This document shows, in pieces, positions 16,036-24,164 of a stretch of 32,107 nucleotides of DNA (the first letter of the stretch is position 1; each line of letters starts with the position of its first letter). Source of the stretch: Fusobacteriaceae bacterium (GTDB lineage Bacteria; Fusobacteriota; Fusobacteriia; Fusobacteriales; Fusobacteriaceae); assembly GCA_900764925.1 (NCBI GenBank), contig CAAFPW010000097.1, positions 1-32,107 of the forward strand. Direction: 5' to 3'. The position numbers were made by a program, and so were the translations under genes. A model generated the notes under the pieces. The model ran no database searches. It saw nothing but the letters and a program-made list of their open reading frames with translations, and was not told the origin of the DNA.

Positions 16036-16716
16036 TTAAAAAAATTCTTTTAAAACAAAGAAAAATACTGGAATAAGAATTGAAGGAAGCATATCTAAGG
16101 TTTTAAAACTCTTTATTTTTAGAATATTTAATCCAGTAGTAATAATTAAAAAACCTCCAATTATACAAAGTTCAGTTACAAGTTCAGGACTAAAAAAATC
16201 CATCCAAACAAATTTAGTTAGGAAATATATACTTCCTTGCCATAGGAAAAGTATAATAGCAGCAAATGCCATACCGATTCCATAAGTAGAGGCAAGTACC
16301 ATAGATGTGATAAGATCTAAAGATGCGTTTGTAAATAAAAAAGTATAATCTTTTTTTAAAGCTGCCATAACTGGACCAATAATTGAAAGAGAACCAATAC
16401 AAAAAATTAAAACACCAGTAATTATTCCTTCACCTAAATTTCCATTAGTATATTTTTTTAAAAGTATATTTATTTTATTATCTAATTCTAATTTAGTACC
16501 TATTATTCCACCTAAAACTAAACTGATGATAAAAAGAACAGGATATATACTTTTACTCATGTTGTTAACGATTGAATTAACTCCTACTCCACAAGCAACA
16601 AGTCCACAAGCGTTTAACATAGAAGATTCATATTTTTCCGGGATTCCTTTTTTTAAAACTCCTCCTAATAAACTTCCTAAAATGATAGTTAAAGTATTAA
16701 CTAATGTTCCTAACAT
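16036..16716 (-). CDS. DUF554 family membrane protein (YqgA/YdfK type)
   Basis: This 226-aa integral membrane protein has about six to seven hydrophobic segments. It opens with the DUF554 signature MLGTLVNTLTIILGSLLGGVLKKG. It also has CGLVACGVGVNSI, then GVLIFCIGSLSIIGPVMAAL and a central DLITSMVLASTYGIGMAFA. The family is widespread but its transported substrate, if any, is unknown; many annotations call it a putative membrane protein or transporter. GGGGG precedes the ATG by about eight bases. It lies upstream of, and in the same direction as, thyA-folA, but thyA has its own promoter. Confidence 0.88.
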   Translation of the reverse strand: MLGTLVNTLTIILGSLLGGVLKKGIPEKYESSMLNACGLVACGVGVNSIVNNMSKSIYPVLFIISLVLGGIIGTKLELDNKINILLKKYTNGNLGEGIITGVLIFCIGSLSIIGPVMAALKKDYTFLFTNASLDLITSMVLASTYGIGMAFAAIILFLWQGSIYFLTKFVWMDFFSPELVTELCIIGGFLIITTGLNILKIKSFKTLDMLPSILIPVFFFVLKEFF

Positions 16717-16844
16717 AAAATTTTCCCCCTTTTTTATTTAAGATAGAATTATTATCTCACTTTTTTTAAAAAAAAGAAAGAAAAAATATGAAAAAAGCTA
16801 GAAATAATGGGGATTTATAAAACTAAAAATATATATTTAAAAAC

Positions 16845-16868
16845 CAACTTTATTTAATTACAAAGTTG
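16845..16868. promoter_or_regulatory. Inverted repeat upstream of adhE
   Basis: CAACTTT at 16845-16851 and AAAGTTG at 16862-16868 with a 10-base centre, about 60 bases upstream of the adhE -35. It could be an operator. The rest of 16717-16994 is AT-rich with no gene. Confidence 0.35.
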
Positions 16869-16927
16869 AAAAATTTAACTATGAATGATTAAAAAATATT
16901 CTATTTAAAAAAAATGAAAAAAGTTTC

Positions 16928-16956
16928 TTGTAATTTGTTACTAAATACTGTAAAGT
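16928..16956 (+). promoter_or_regulatory. Candidate promoter of adhE
   Basis: TTGTAA, 17-bp spacer, TAAAGT, about 38 bases before the ATG. No convincing Rex (redox repressor) box of the TTGTGA-N8-TCACAA type was found next to it. Confidence 0.5.
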
Positions 16957-16994
16957 AAAAGGCAACTAGAAAAAGAAATTTATGGAGGACACAA

Positions 16995-19649
16995 ATGGCA
17001 GAAAAAAAAGTTGTTGAAGCACAAGTTGAATTAACAAATGAGCAAATAGATGCACATGTAAATGAACTTGTAACTAAAGCATTAAAAGCGTTAGATGAAT
17101 TTGAAGGATTTACTCAAGAGCAAGTTGACCACATAGTGGCAAAATGTTCAGTAGCTGGGTTAGATGCACATGGAATTCTAGCAGAGGCAGCTGTTAAAGA
17201 AACAGGAAGAGGAGTTTTTGAAGATAAAGCAGTAAAAAATCTTTTTGCATGTGAATATGTAACAAGTAACTTACGTCATTTAAAAACTGTTGGGGTAATC
17301 AATGAAGATAAATTAACAGGAATTACTGAGATAGCTGAACCAGTTGGAGTAGTTTGTGGAATCGTTCCAACAACAAACCCTACATCAACTGTAATATTCA
17401 AGTCATTAATATCATTAAAAACAAGAAACCCTATTATCTTTTCATTCCATCCGTCAGCACATGAGTGTTCTGCAATGGCAGCTAAGATAATAAGAGATGC
17501 TGCTGTAAAAGCTGGAGCACCAGAAAACTGTATTCAATGGTTAGAGATGAAATCAATGTATGCAACAGAAGCTTTAATGAAACATGAAGGAGTAGCAACT
17601 ATATTAGCTACAGGTGGAAATGCAATGGTTAAAGCTGCTTATTCTTGTGGAAAACCAGCATTAGGAGTTGGAGCAGGAAACGTTCCAGCTTATGTTGAAA
17701 AAAGTTGTGTATTACCTAGAGCGGTAAATGATATAATACTTTCAAAATCATTTGACAATGGTATGATTTGTGCATCAGAACAAGCTGCAATTGTTGACCA
17801 TGAAATATATAATGAATTTATGAAAGAGATGAAACGTTTCAAAGTTTACTTTGTAAACGCTGAAGAGAAAGTAAAATTAGAGAAATTTATGTTTGGAGCA
17901 GCTGCTTATTCAGAAGAGGCAAAAGATGCAAAATTAAATGCAGCAGTAGTAGGAAAACCAGCTACTTGGATAGCAGAGCAAGCTGGATTCAAAGTACCTG
18001 CTGACACACAAATAATCTGTGCAGAATGTAAAGAGGTAGGAGTAAATGAGCCTCTAACAAGAGAAAAATTATCTCCTGTATTAGCAATATTAAAAGCTGA
18101 AAGCACAGAAGATGGAATAGCTAAATCAGCTGCAATGGTAGAATTTAACGGATTAGGACACTCAGCAGCTATTCATACTCAAGATTCAGAAATATCTAAG
18201 AGATTTGGATTTGCTTGTAAAGCTATAAGAATAATAGAAAATGCACCATCAACTTTTGGAGGAGTAGGTTCAGTTTATAACGCATTTATCCCATCATTAA
18301 CACTTGGATGTGGATCTTATGGACGTAACTCAGTTTCTAATAACGTAAGTGCAGTAAATCTATTAAACATAAAAAGAATAGGGAGACGTAATAACAATAT
18401 GCAATGGGTTAAACTTCCACCAAAAATTTACTTTGAAAAAAATTCGATCAAATATCTTCAAGATATGAAAGAAATAGAAAAAGTTATGATAGTAACTGAT
18501 AGAGGTATGTATAACTTAGGATATGTTAAAAAGATTGAAGATGTTTTAGCAGGAAGAAGAGATAAAGTTGATTTAGAATTATTCTTTGATGTAGAATCAG
18601 ATCCAAGTTTTGATACTGTTCAAAAAGGATTAGACCTAATGAACAACTTTAAACCAGATACAATAATTGCTTTAGGAGGAGGTTCTCCAATGGACGCTGC
18701 TAAAGTAATGTGGTTATTATATGAAAATCCAGATGTAAACTTTGATGATATTAAACAAAAATTTATGGATATCAGAAAACGTGCATTTAGATTCCCAGAA
18801 TTAGGAAAGAAAGCTAAATTAGTATGTATTCCTACAACATCAGGAACAGGTTCAGAAGTAACTCCATTTGCAGTTATTACTGATACTAAAGAAAATAAAA
18901 AATATCCATTAACTGACTACTCATTAACTCCAACAGTAGCAATAGTTGACCCAGAATTAGTAATGAGTCTACCAGCAAGTATAGCTGCAGATACAGGAAT
19001 AGACGTGCTTACTCACGCAGTAGAAGCTTATGTTTCAATACTAGCATCAGACTTTACAGATGGATGGGCAAAACAAGCTGTTAAATTAGTATTTGATTAC
19101 TTAGAGTTATCAGTTAAAGAGGGAGCAAAACACCCATGTGCTAGAGAAAAAATGCACAATGCATCTACAATAGCAGGAATGGCATTTGCTAACGCATTCT
19201 TAGGAATGAACCACTCACTAGCTCATAAAATAGGAGGAGAGTTCCATATTCCTCACGGACGTACAAATGGAATCTTATTACCACATGTAATTAGATACAA
19301 TGGAACAATCCCTACAAAATTAAATATTTGGCCAAAAATAGAGAACTATAAGGCAGATGTAAAATACATGGAACTTGCTCAATTAATAGGATTAAATCCT
19401 AAGACTCCAGCAGAAGGGGTACAAATGTTTGCTGACGCTTGTGAAGAGCTTTGTCAAAAAGTAGGAGTAGTAAGCAATGTTAAGTCTCAAGGAATTTCTA
19501 AAGAAGCTTGGGATGAGGCAATCCATAGAATGGCAATGAATGCTTATGAAGATCAATGTACTCCAGCTAACCCAAGAATGCCAATGGTAAATGATATGGA
19601 AGAGATATTAAGAACTATTTGGGATTATAAGAGTAAATTTGCAAAATAA
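16995..19649 (+). CDS. adhE: Bifunctional acetaldehyde-CoA/alcohol dehydrogenase AdhE
   Basis: This 884-aa fermentative enzyme converts acetyl-CoA to acetaldehyde and then ethanol, re-oxidising NADH. The N-terminal aldehyde dehydrogenase half (to about 445) holds VPTTNPTSTVIFK, LATGGNAMVKAAYSCGKPALGVGAGNVPAY and catalytic Cys259 in DNGMICASEQA. The C-terminal iron-type ADH half (about 460-884) has LGGGSPMDAAK, IPTTSGTGSEVTPFAVITD and the metal-ligand motif MNHSLAHKIGGEFHIPHGRTN. The length matches AdhE, which assembles into spirosome filaments in characterised species. It has a GGAGG site, is monocistronic, and carries a hairpin after the stop. Codon use is slightly enriched for AAC, CGT and other C-ending codons, consistent with high expression. 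Confidence 0.97.
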   Translation: MAEKKVVEAQVELTNEQIDAHVNELVTKALKALDEFEGFTQEQVDHIVAKCSVAGLDAHGILAEAAVKETGRGVFEDKAVKNLFACEYVTSNLRHLKTVGVINEDKLTGITEIAEPVGVVCGIVPTTNPTSTVIFKSLISLKTRNPIIFSFHPSAHECSAMAAKIIRDAAVKAGAPENCIQWLEMKSMYATEALMKHEGVATILATGGNAMVKAAYSCGKPALGVGAGNVPAYVEKSCVLPRAVNDIILSKSFDNGMICASEQAAIVDHEIYNEFMKEMKRFKVYFVNAEEKVKLEKFMFGAAAYSEEAKDAKLNAAVVGKPATWIAEQAGFKVPADTQIICAECKEVGVNEPLTREKLSPVLAILKAESTEDGIAKSAAMVEFNGLGHSAAIHTQDSEISKRFGFACKAIRIIENAPSTFGGVGSVYNAFIPSLTLGCGSYGRNSVSNNVSAVNLLNIKRIGRRNNNMQWVKLPPKIYFEKNSIKYLQDMKEIEKVMIVTDRGMYNLGYVKKIEDVLAGRRDKVDLELFFDVESDPSFDTVQKGLDLMNNFKPDTIIALGGGSPMDAAKVMWLLYENPDVNFDDIKQKFMDIRKRAFRFPELGKKAKLVCIPTTSGTGSEVTPFAVITDTKENKKYPLTDYSLTPTVAIVDPELVMSLPASIAADTGIDVLTHAVEAYVSILASDFTDGWAKQAVKLVFDYLELSVKEGAKHPCAREKMHNASTIAGMAFANAFLGMNHSLAHKIGGEFHIPHGRTNGILLPHVIRYNGTIPTKLNIWPKIENYKADVKYMELAQLIGLNPKTPAEGVQMFADACEELCQKVGVVSNVKSQGISKEAWDEAIHRMAMNAYEDQCTPANPRMPMVNDMEEILRTIWDYKSKFAK

Positions 19650-19671
19650 TTAAATTGTAAATATTAAGAAG

Positions 19672-19704
19672 TAGAGGTTATTACATAAAATGTAATAGCC
19701 TCTA
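19672..19704 (+). terminator. Hairpin after adhE
   Basis: A 15-bp stem (TAGAGGTTATTACAT with ATGTAATAGCCTCTA, one G-T pair) and a 3-base loop. The following tract TTGCATTTT is a poor U-run that is also the -35 of the next gene. Confidence 0.75.
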
Positions 19705-19733
19705 TTGCATTTTGGAATAGGGAATTATATAAT
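19705..19733 (+). promoter_or_regulatory. Promoter of acetyltransferase gene
   Basis: TTGCAT, 17-bp spacer, perfect TATAAT, directly abutting the adhE hairpin. Confidence 0.6.
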
Positions 19734-19757
19734 GTATAAAAAAATGGAGGAGAGAAG

Positions 19758-20342
19758 ATGACAGAGAAAGAAAAAGCGAGATTGGGAAAATTATATGATG
19801 CTAATTATGATATGGAGCTATTAGAAGAGAGAAAAAAAGCAAAGATACTTTGTTATGAATTTAATAACCTATCCCCTTTAGAAGATGGAAGAGGAAAAGA
19901 TATTTTAAAAAATCTTTTAGGTAGAACAAAAAATAGTTTTACAATAACTTCACCTTTTTATTGTGACTATGGTTATAATATAAAATTGGGAGAAAACTTC
20001 TATTCTAATCATAATTTAGTTATATTAGATGGAGCAGATGTAGTTTTTGGAGATAATGTATTTATTGCTCCTAATTGTTGTATAACAACAGCAGGGCATC
20101 CTTTAGATGTTGAGCAGAGAAATTTAGGATTGGAATATGCTTATCCAATTAAAATAGGAAACAATGTATGGATAGGTGCGAATGTTACCATATTACCTGG
20201 TGTAACAATAGGAGATGATGTGGTTATTGGAGCTGGAAGTGTTGTAAATAAAGATATTCCTAAGAGGGTAATAGCTGTTGGAAATCCTTGTAAAATCTTG
20301 AGAGAGATAACCGAAGAGGATAGAGATAAGTATTTGAAATAG
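19758..20342 (+). CDS. Maltose/galactoside O-acetyltransferase (left-handed beta-helix, NodL/LacA/Maa family)
   Basis: This 194-aa acetyl-CoA-dependent sugar O-acetyltransferase has an N-terminal helical Mac domain (LYDANYDMELLEERKKAK) and hexapeptide repeats forming the beta-helix (FGDNVFIAPNCCITTAGHP, IGNNVWIGANVTILPGVTIGDDVVIGAGSVV). The catalytic His lies in TAGHPLD near residue 114. The length and motifs match Maa/LacA; these enzymes acetylate free maltose, glucose or galactosides and are thought to detoxify or export excess sugar. The ATG follows GGAGGAG. It is monocistronic. The exact acceptor cannot be told from sequence. Confidence 0.92.
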   Translation: MTEKEKARLGKLYDANYDMELLEERKKAKILCYEFNNLSPLEDGRGKDILKNLLGRTKNSFTITSPFYCDYGYNIKLGENFYSNHNLVILDGADVVFGDNVFIAPNCCITTAGHPLDVEQRNLGLEYAYPIKIGNNVWIGANVTILPGVTIGDDVVIGAGSVVNKDIPKRVIAVGNPCKILREITEEDRDKYLK

Positions 20343-20365
20343 GAATTTTAATTGTAGAAATTAAT

Positions 20366-20406
20366 AAGAGAAAGCTGAAAAATTATAAATTTTTTAGCTT
20401 TCTCTT
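20366..20406. terminator. 19-bp hairpin between convergent genes
   Basis: 20366-20384 pairs with 20388-20406 (one G-T pair) with a 3-base loop. There is no long U-run on either side, but it is the only candidate terminator for the acetyltransferase and for the converging FMN_bind gene. Confidence 0.75.
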
Positions 20407-20422
20407 AAATTAAAAATAGTAA

Positions 20423-20725
20423 TTATTTACTTAAAGCGTCAGCTACAGCTTCTTTAAATCCTTCAGAAGTGTAAGTAGCTCCAGCTACATTATCTACTTC
20501 AACAGATTGTTTTTCTAGTATTTCAGCAGTTAATTTTTCTATAGCTGGTTCAGCAATTCTTTTTGTTTCATCCATTTTAACAACTTTAATAGCTAAAATT
20601 TTATCTCCTTCAGTTTCAACAGAAACAGTTATATCATCTTTATATCCCATTCCTGTTCCCTCTTTAGTAGCAGCTATTGCTGTTAGAGAAAGTGCAGCCA
20701 TTAAACATAATAGTAATTTTTTCAT
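20423..20725 (-). CDS. Small exported FMN_bind-domain protein
   Basis: This 100-aa protein has a signal peptide at residues 1-19 (MKKLLL core, ending AIAA) and otherwise consists of one FMN_bind domain. The expected covalent flavin site is D78-N-V-A-G-A-T84, matching the Dxx[S/T]GA[T/S] motif used by ApbE flavin transferase. Ala81 stands where Ser or Thr is usual; the acceptor Thr84 is kept. Such domains carry FMN in RnfG, NqrC and extracellular electron-transfer proteins, so an envelope redox role is inferred. It lies 33 bases after the exported TSCPD gene and shares its promoter. No ApbE gene is in the window. Confidence 0.82.
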   Translation of the reverse strand: MKKLLLCLMAALSLTAIAATKEGTGMGYKDDITVSVETEGDKILAIKVVKMDETKRIAEPAIEKLTAEILEKQSVEVDNVAGATYTSEGFKEAVADALSK

Positions 20726-20758
20726 TTTATTCCTCCAAAATTAAAAATATTATATATC

Positions 20759-21211
20759 TTATGAGAAAGAAGCTTGACAAAGTCCACATCCACTACAAAC
20801 GTGACCAGCAAAAGCAACTTTTTGTTTAGCAGCTTTTTGAGCTTTTCTGATCTCTACCATTGGTCCTTCTCCCTCTTCAGTAACATGTTTTTTAAGCATC
20901 TCCACAAGGTTATCCATACAAGAAGTATATCCAGCAAGAGGTGCTCCTGAACAATAATTATCATCAAGTAATTCTATAACTCTAGTCACTTCCATTCCAG
21001 GTAATAATTTACCAATAGCAGCAAGGTTTCCAGGACAACCTTTTACAGCTGAAAAAGATTCAATTTTTCCATCTTTAACAGAAACTGTCATCTCTGTTGA
21101 ACAAACTCCATATGTTTTTTCAGTAAAAGTAACATCTTTATTAACAACTTTTGAAGCAAAAGCATGCTGAGCTAATAAAACTCCTGCAAGGATAACTACA
21201 GCTTTTTTCAT
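20759..21211 (-). CDS. Exported TSCPD-domain protein with C-terminal CxxCxxC motif
   Basis: This 150-aa protein has a signal peptide at residues 1-19 (hydrophobic VVILAGVLLA, ending HAFA). Residues about 30-108 resemble the short TSCPD domain family (TIGR03905-like): TYGVCSTEM, GCPGNL, CSGAPLAGYTSCMDNL. A Lys/Ala-rich linker follows, and then a tail GHVCSGCGLC with Cys139, Cys142 and Cys145. Cysteines at 37, 59, 87 and 98 plus the tail make seven. The tail looks like a metal or Fe-S site. Canonical TSCPD proteins are cytoplasmic, related to the C-terminus of class II ribonucleotide reductase, so export is unusual. It is first in a two-gene unit with an FMN_bind protein. Domain call is moderate; function unknown. 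Confidence 0.75.
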   Translation of the reverse strand: MKKAVVILAGVLLAQHAFASKVVNKDVTFTEKTYGVCSTEMTVSVKDGKIESFSAVKGCPGNLAAIGKLLPGMEVTRVIELLDDNYCSGAPLAGYTSCMDNLVEMLKKHVTEEGEGPMVEIRKAQKAAKQKVAFAGHVCSGCGLCQASFS

Positions 21212-21266
21212 AATTCCACTCTCCTAAAAATAATTTTAATGTACTAATAACAACATTATATAACTT

Positions 21267-21295
21267 ATTATATACAGAAAAAATAAAAAAATCAA
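21267..21295 (-). promoter_or_regulatory. Promoter of exported TSCPD/FMN_bind pair
   Basis: Minus strand TTGATT (21295-21290), 17-bp spacer, perfect TATAAT (21272-21267). It is divergent from the obgE promoter, about 40 bases away. Confidence 0.75.
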
Positions 21296-21332
21296 TATAT
21301 TTATTAAAAGTATATTATTATTTTAATAAATG

Positions 21333-21361
21333 TTGAAAAAAAATGGAATTTAAGGTAAAAT
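21333..21361 (+). promoter_or_regulatory. Promoter of obgE
   Basis: TTGAAA, 17-bp spacer, TAAAAT, about 36 bases before the ATG at 21398. Confidence 0.68.
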
Positions 21362-21397
21362 ATATTGATAATATTAAATAAAATAGGAGAGTAGCAG

Positions 21398-22684
21398 ATG
21401 TTTATAGATGAGGTTGTAATAACTGTCAAGGCAGGAAATGGTGGAGATGGTTCAGCTGCTTTTAGAAGAGAGAAGTTTGTACAATTTGGAGGTCCAGACG
21501 GTGGAGATGGAGGAAATGGAGGAAATGTAATTTTCCTAGCAGATCCCAATGTTAATACACTTATAGATTTTAAATTTAAAAAACTTTTTAAGGCTCAAAA
21601 TGGAGAAAATGGGCAAAAAAAGCAGATGTATGGAAAAACAGGAGAAGATTTAATAATTAAAGTTCCAGTAGGAACACAGGTAAGAGATATAGAGACAGGA
21701 AAACTTTTACTTGATTTGAATGTACCTGGAGAAAAAAGAATATTACTTAGAGGAGGAAAAGGTGGATTAGGAAACGTTCACTTTAAATCTTCTATAAGAA
21801 AAACTCCAAAAATAGCTGGAAAAGGTAGAGAAGGAGCAGAGTTAAAAGTAAAATTAGAGCTAAAACTTATAGCTGATGTAGCTTTAGTAGGATATCCTTC
21901 TGTTGGAAAGTCAAGTTTTATCAATAGAGTATCAGCAGCAAACTCTAAAGTAGGAAGTTATCACTTCACTACTCTTGAACCAAAATTAGGAGTAGTTAGA
22001 TTAGAAGAAGGAAAATCTTTTGTTATAGCAGATATTCCTGGACTTATAGAGGGAGCTCATGAAGGGGTAGGACTTGGAGATAAGTTTTTAAGACACATAG
22101 AAAGATGTAAGATGATCTATCATTTAGTAGATGTAGCTGAGATAGAGGGAAGAGATGCTATAGAAGACTATGAAAAGATCAATACTGAGCTTAGAAAGTT
22201 TAGTGAAAAATTAGCTAAGAAAAAACAGATAGTTTTAGCTAATAAAATGGATCTACTATGGGATATGGAAAAGTATGAAAAGTTTAAATCTTATGTAGAG
22301 GCTCAAGGAAATGAAGTATATCCAGTATCTGTTATTTTAAATGAAGGAATAAAAGAGGTTTTATACAGAAGTTGGAATATGCTAGAAGAGATAGAGAGAG
22401 AACCGTTAGAGGAAGAATCTAATGTAGATGAGGTTTTAAGAGAGATTAAAGGAGATAAAGAGGACTTTATTATCACTCAAGATGAGGATGGAACATATGT
22501 AATAGAAGGAAGAGTATTGGATGGAGTACTTGCTAAATATGTAATTACAATGGATGATGAATCAATAGTTAACTTCTTACATATGATGAGATCATTAGGA
22601 ATGGAAGAAGCTATGAGAAAAGCTGGAATTCAAGATGGTGACAGTGTAAGAATAGCAGATGTAGAGTTTGAGTATGTAGAATAG
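21398..22684 (+). CDS. obgE: GTPase Obg/CgtA
   Basis: This 428-aa essential ribosome-associated GTPase acts in 50S assembly and stringent control. The glycine-rich Obg fold occupies about residues 1-158 (KAGNGGDGSAAFRREKF, GPDGGDGGNGG). The G domain at about 160-330 shows G1 GYPSVGKSS, G2 TTLEPKLG, G3 DIPGLIEGA and G4 NKMD. A C-terminal OCT domain at about 345-428 (DEDGTYVIEGRVLD, GDSVRIADVEFEY) is present as in Firmicutes Obg. GGAGAG precedes the ATG. A terminator separates it from miaA. Confidence 0.97.
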   Translation: MFIDEVVITVKAGNGGDGSAAFRREKFVQFGGPDGGDGGNGGNVIFLADPNVNTLIDFKFKKLFKAQNGENGQKKQMYGKTGEDLIIKVPVGTQVRDIETGKLLLDLNVPGEKRILLRGGKGGLGNVHFKSSIRKTPKIAGKGREGAELKVKLELKLIADVALVGYPSVGKSSFINRVSAANSKVGSYHFTTLEPKLGVVRLEEGKSFVIADIPGLIEGAHEGVGLGDKFLRHIERCKMIYHLVDVAEIEGRDAIEDYEKINTELRKFSEKLAKKKQIVLANKMDLLWDMEKYEKFKSYVEAQGNEVYPVSVILNEGIKEVLYRSWNMLEEIEREPLEEESNVDEVLREIKGDKEDFIITQDEDGTYVIEGRVLDGVLAKYVITMDDESIVNFLHMMRSLGMEEAMRKAGIQDGDSVRIADVEFEYVE

Positions 22685-22716
22685 AAAAATATATCAAATA
22701 ACTAAATGTAGATTTT

Positions 22717-22782
22717 AAAGAGGAAAAGTATTATCTTAACTCTCGAACTATTGTTCGTCAGGGTAATTTTTTCCTCTTTTTT
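22717..22782 (+). terminator. Long hairpin terminator between obgE and miaA
   Basis: Base arms AAAGAGGAAAA (22717-22727) and TTTTCCTCTTT (22769-22779) continue through ATTATC/GGTAAT pairing to an apical CGAAC-TATT-GTTCG, then a T-run. It may attenuate rather than fully stop read-through, since no separate miaA promoter was seen. Confidence 0.82.
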
Positions 22783-22796
22783 ACTAGGAGGAAGCT

Positions 22797-23699
22797 ATGA
22801 AAAAGGGAATAGTGATAGCAGGACCAACAGGAGTAGGGAAGACAGCACTCTCTATAAAACTAGCTAAGTTATTAGATGCTGACATAATATCAGCTGATTC
22901 AGCTCAGATATATAAAGGAATGGATATAGGTACAGCTAAAATTACTGCTGAAGAGATGGATGGAGTAACTCACTATATGTTGGATATCTTAGAGCCTGTA
23001 AAAAAATATAGTGTTGGAGATTTTCAAAAGGATGTAGACAAAATTTTAAAAGAGGAAGAGAAAAGAGATAGAGTTGTAATTTTAACAGGAGGAACAGGGT
23101 TATATATTAACTCTATAACAGAAGGATTGTCAGAGCTACCATCTTCAGATGCTGAATTGAGAGAAAAATTTATGGAAAAAAGTTCTGAAGAATTATATGA
23201 GGAACTTAAAAAGGTTGATCCTGAAGGAGCATTAGAGATACATCCTAATAATAAAAAAAGAGTAGAAAGAGCCTTAGAGGTTTATAAATTGACTGGAGAG
23301 AAATTTTCAATACTGTCGAAAAAAAATATTAAAAATAATAATTATGAGTTTTTAAAAATCGCTCTTGAGAGAGGTAGAGAAAATCTCTATGAGAGAATAA
23401 ATTTAAGAGTTGATTTAATGATAGAGCAGGGCTTGGAAAAAGAAGTGAGAGAGCTCTATAAAAAATATGGAGATATATTAAGAAAAATAAATATAATTGG
23501 GTATTCAGAATTTATAGATTACTTTAATGGAATCCTTACTTATGAGGAAGCTGTAGAAAAGATAAAACAAAATTCAAGAAGATATGCTAAAAGACAATTT
23601 ACATGGTTTAAAAATGACCATTCATATATTTGGTATAATTTAGAAGAAGTATCAGAAAGTGAAATAATAGAGGATGTATTAAAAAAATTAAATATGTAA
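22797..23699 (+). CDS. miaA: tRNA dimethylallyltransferase MiaA
   Basis: This 300-aa enzyme transfers dimethylallyl from DMAPP to A37 of tRNAs reading U-starting codons. The P-loop GPTGVGKTALS is at 8-18. DSAQIYKGMDIGTAK matches the family DSxQxYxxxxIGTAKP core (Ile where Pro usually follows the Lys). GGTGLYINSI and NNKKRVERALEVYKLTG follow, and the C-terminal RYAKRQFTWFKND is the tRNA-contact signature. An AGGAGG site lies just before the ATG. The DMAPP it needs is the product of the ispH-encoded enzyme elsewhere in this window. Confidence 0.96.
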   Translation: MKKGIVIAGPTGVGKTALSIKLAKLLDADIISADSAQIYKGMDIGTAKITAEEMDGVTHYMLDILEPVKKYSVGDFQKDVDKILKEEEKRDRVVILTGGTGLYINSITEGLSELPSSDAELREKFMEKSSEELYEELKKVDPEGALEIHPNNKKRVERALEVYKLTGEKFSILSKKNIKNNNYEFLKIALERGRENLYERINLRVDLMIEQGLEKEVRELYKKYGDILRKINIIGYSEFIDYFNGILTYEEAVEKIKQNSRRYAKRQFTWFKNDHSYIWYNLEEVSESEIIEDVLKKLNM

Positions 23700-23717
23700 A
23701 AATGGGTAATTAATTTC

Positions 23718-23746
23718 TTGATAAAAATATGTGGATATGGTATTAT
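23718..23746 (+). promoter_or_regulatory. Promoter of lipoprotein-rsbW-STAS-rny unit
   Basis: TTGATA, 17-bp spacer, TATTAT. The start should fall near 23753. Confidence 0.65.
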
Positions 23747-23776
23747 TTATAGTGATAAGGAATGGTGTATATTAGA

Positions 23777-24163
23777 ATGAGAAGAATTTTTATTTTTGTA
23801 ATCTGTATACTTTTTTTAATAGGTTGTTCAAATATAGAAAAGAGAGAGAATTTTACTTTAAAAGAGAGAGAAAGTTTAATAGTTTTAATAGATAATATTA
23901 AAGATGAACTTCAAGTTGGTAATACAGAGCTCTTAAAAGAAAGTTTTCTTCCTAGTATGAGGAATGATTTTGTAAAAAGTGAGATAGAGAATATTGATTT
24001 TTCTAAAATTAATATATTTAATTCGAAACCCATATTTTTAAAGGATAAAGCTAGTAATATAGTAGGCTTTACTCTTCAAAGTACTACTATATATTATGAT
24101 GTAGAATATTCTCTAAAAAATGGGATATGGAAAATAGTCAAATTTAAAGAGAGAAGGGGATAA
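23777..24163 (+). CDS. Small lipoprotein of unknown function
   Basis: The signal peptide MRRIFIFVICILFLIGC ends in a lipobox (L-I-G-C), so a lipid-anchored envelope protein of about 112 mature residues is expected. The mature part is charged, with KERESLIVLIDNIKDEL, then a region VGFTLQSTTIYYDVEYSLKNGIWKIVKF that looks like the beta-sheet of an NTF2/DUF4878-like fold; I cannot assign a family. An in-frame ATG at 23762 would add five residues, but its AAGGA touches the codon, whereas the ATG at 23777 has GGTG nine bases upstream. One base separates its stop from the RsbW-like start, so the two are co-translated. Confidence 0.75.
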   Translation: MRRIFIFVICILFLIGCSNIEKRENFTLKERESLIVLIDNIKDELQVGNTELLKESFLPSMRNDFVKSEIENIDFSKINIFNSKPIFLKDKASNIVGFTLQSTTIYYDVEYSLKNGIWKIVKFKERRG

Positions 24164-24164
24164 C

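Noticed and set aside
16865..16879. Possible Rex operator (GTTGAAAAATTTAAC) upstream of adhE
   Set aside because: Only a partial palindrome and lacks the TTGTGA half-sites; kept only the nearby CAACTTT/AAAGTTG repeat as a weak feature.
21304..21549. 81-codon minus-strand frame over the obgE start, Pro-rich
   Set aside because: Its Pro/Ser runs are the complement of the Gly-rich Obg repeats; it also covers the divergent promoters.
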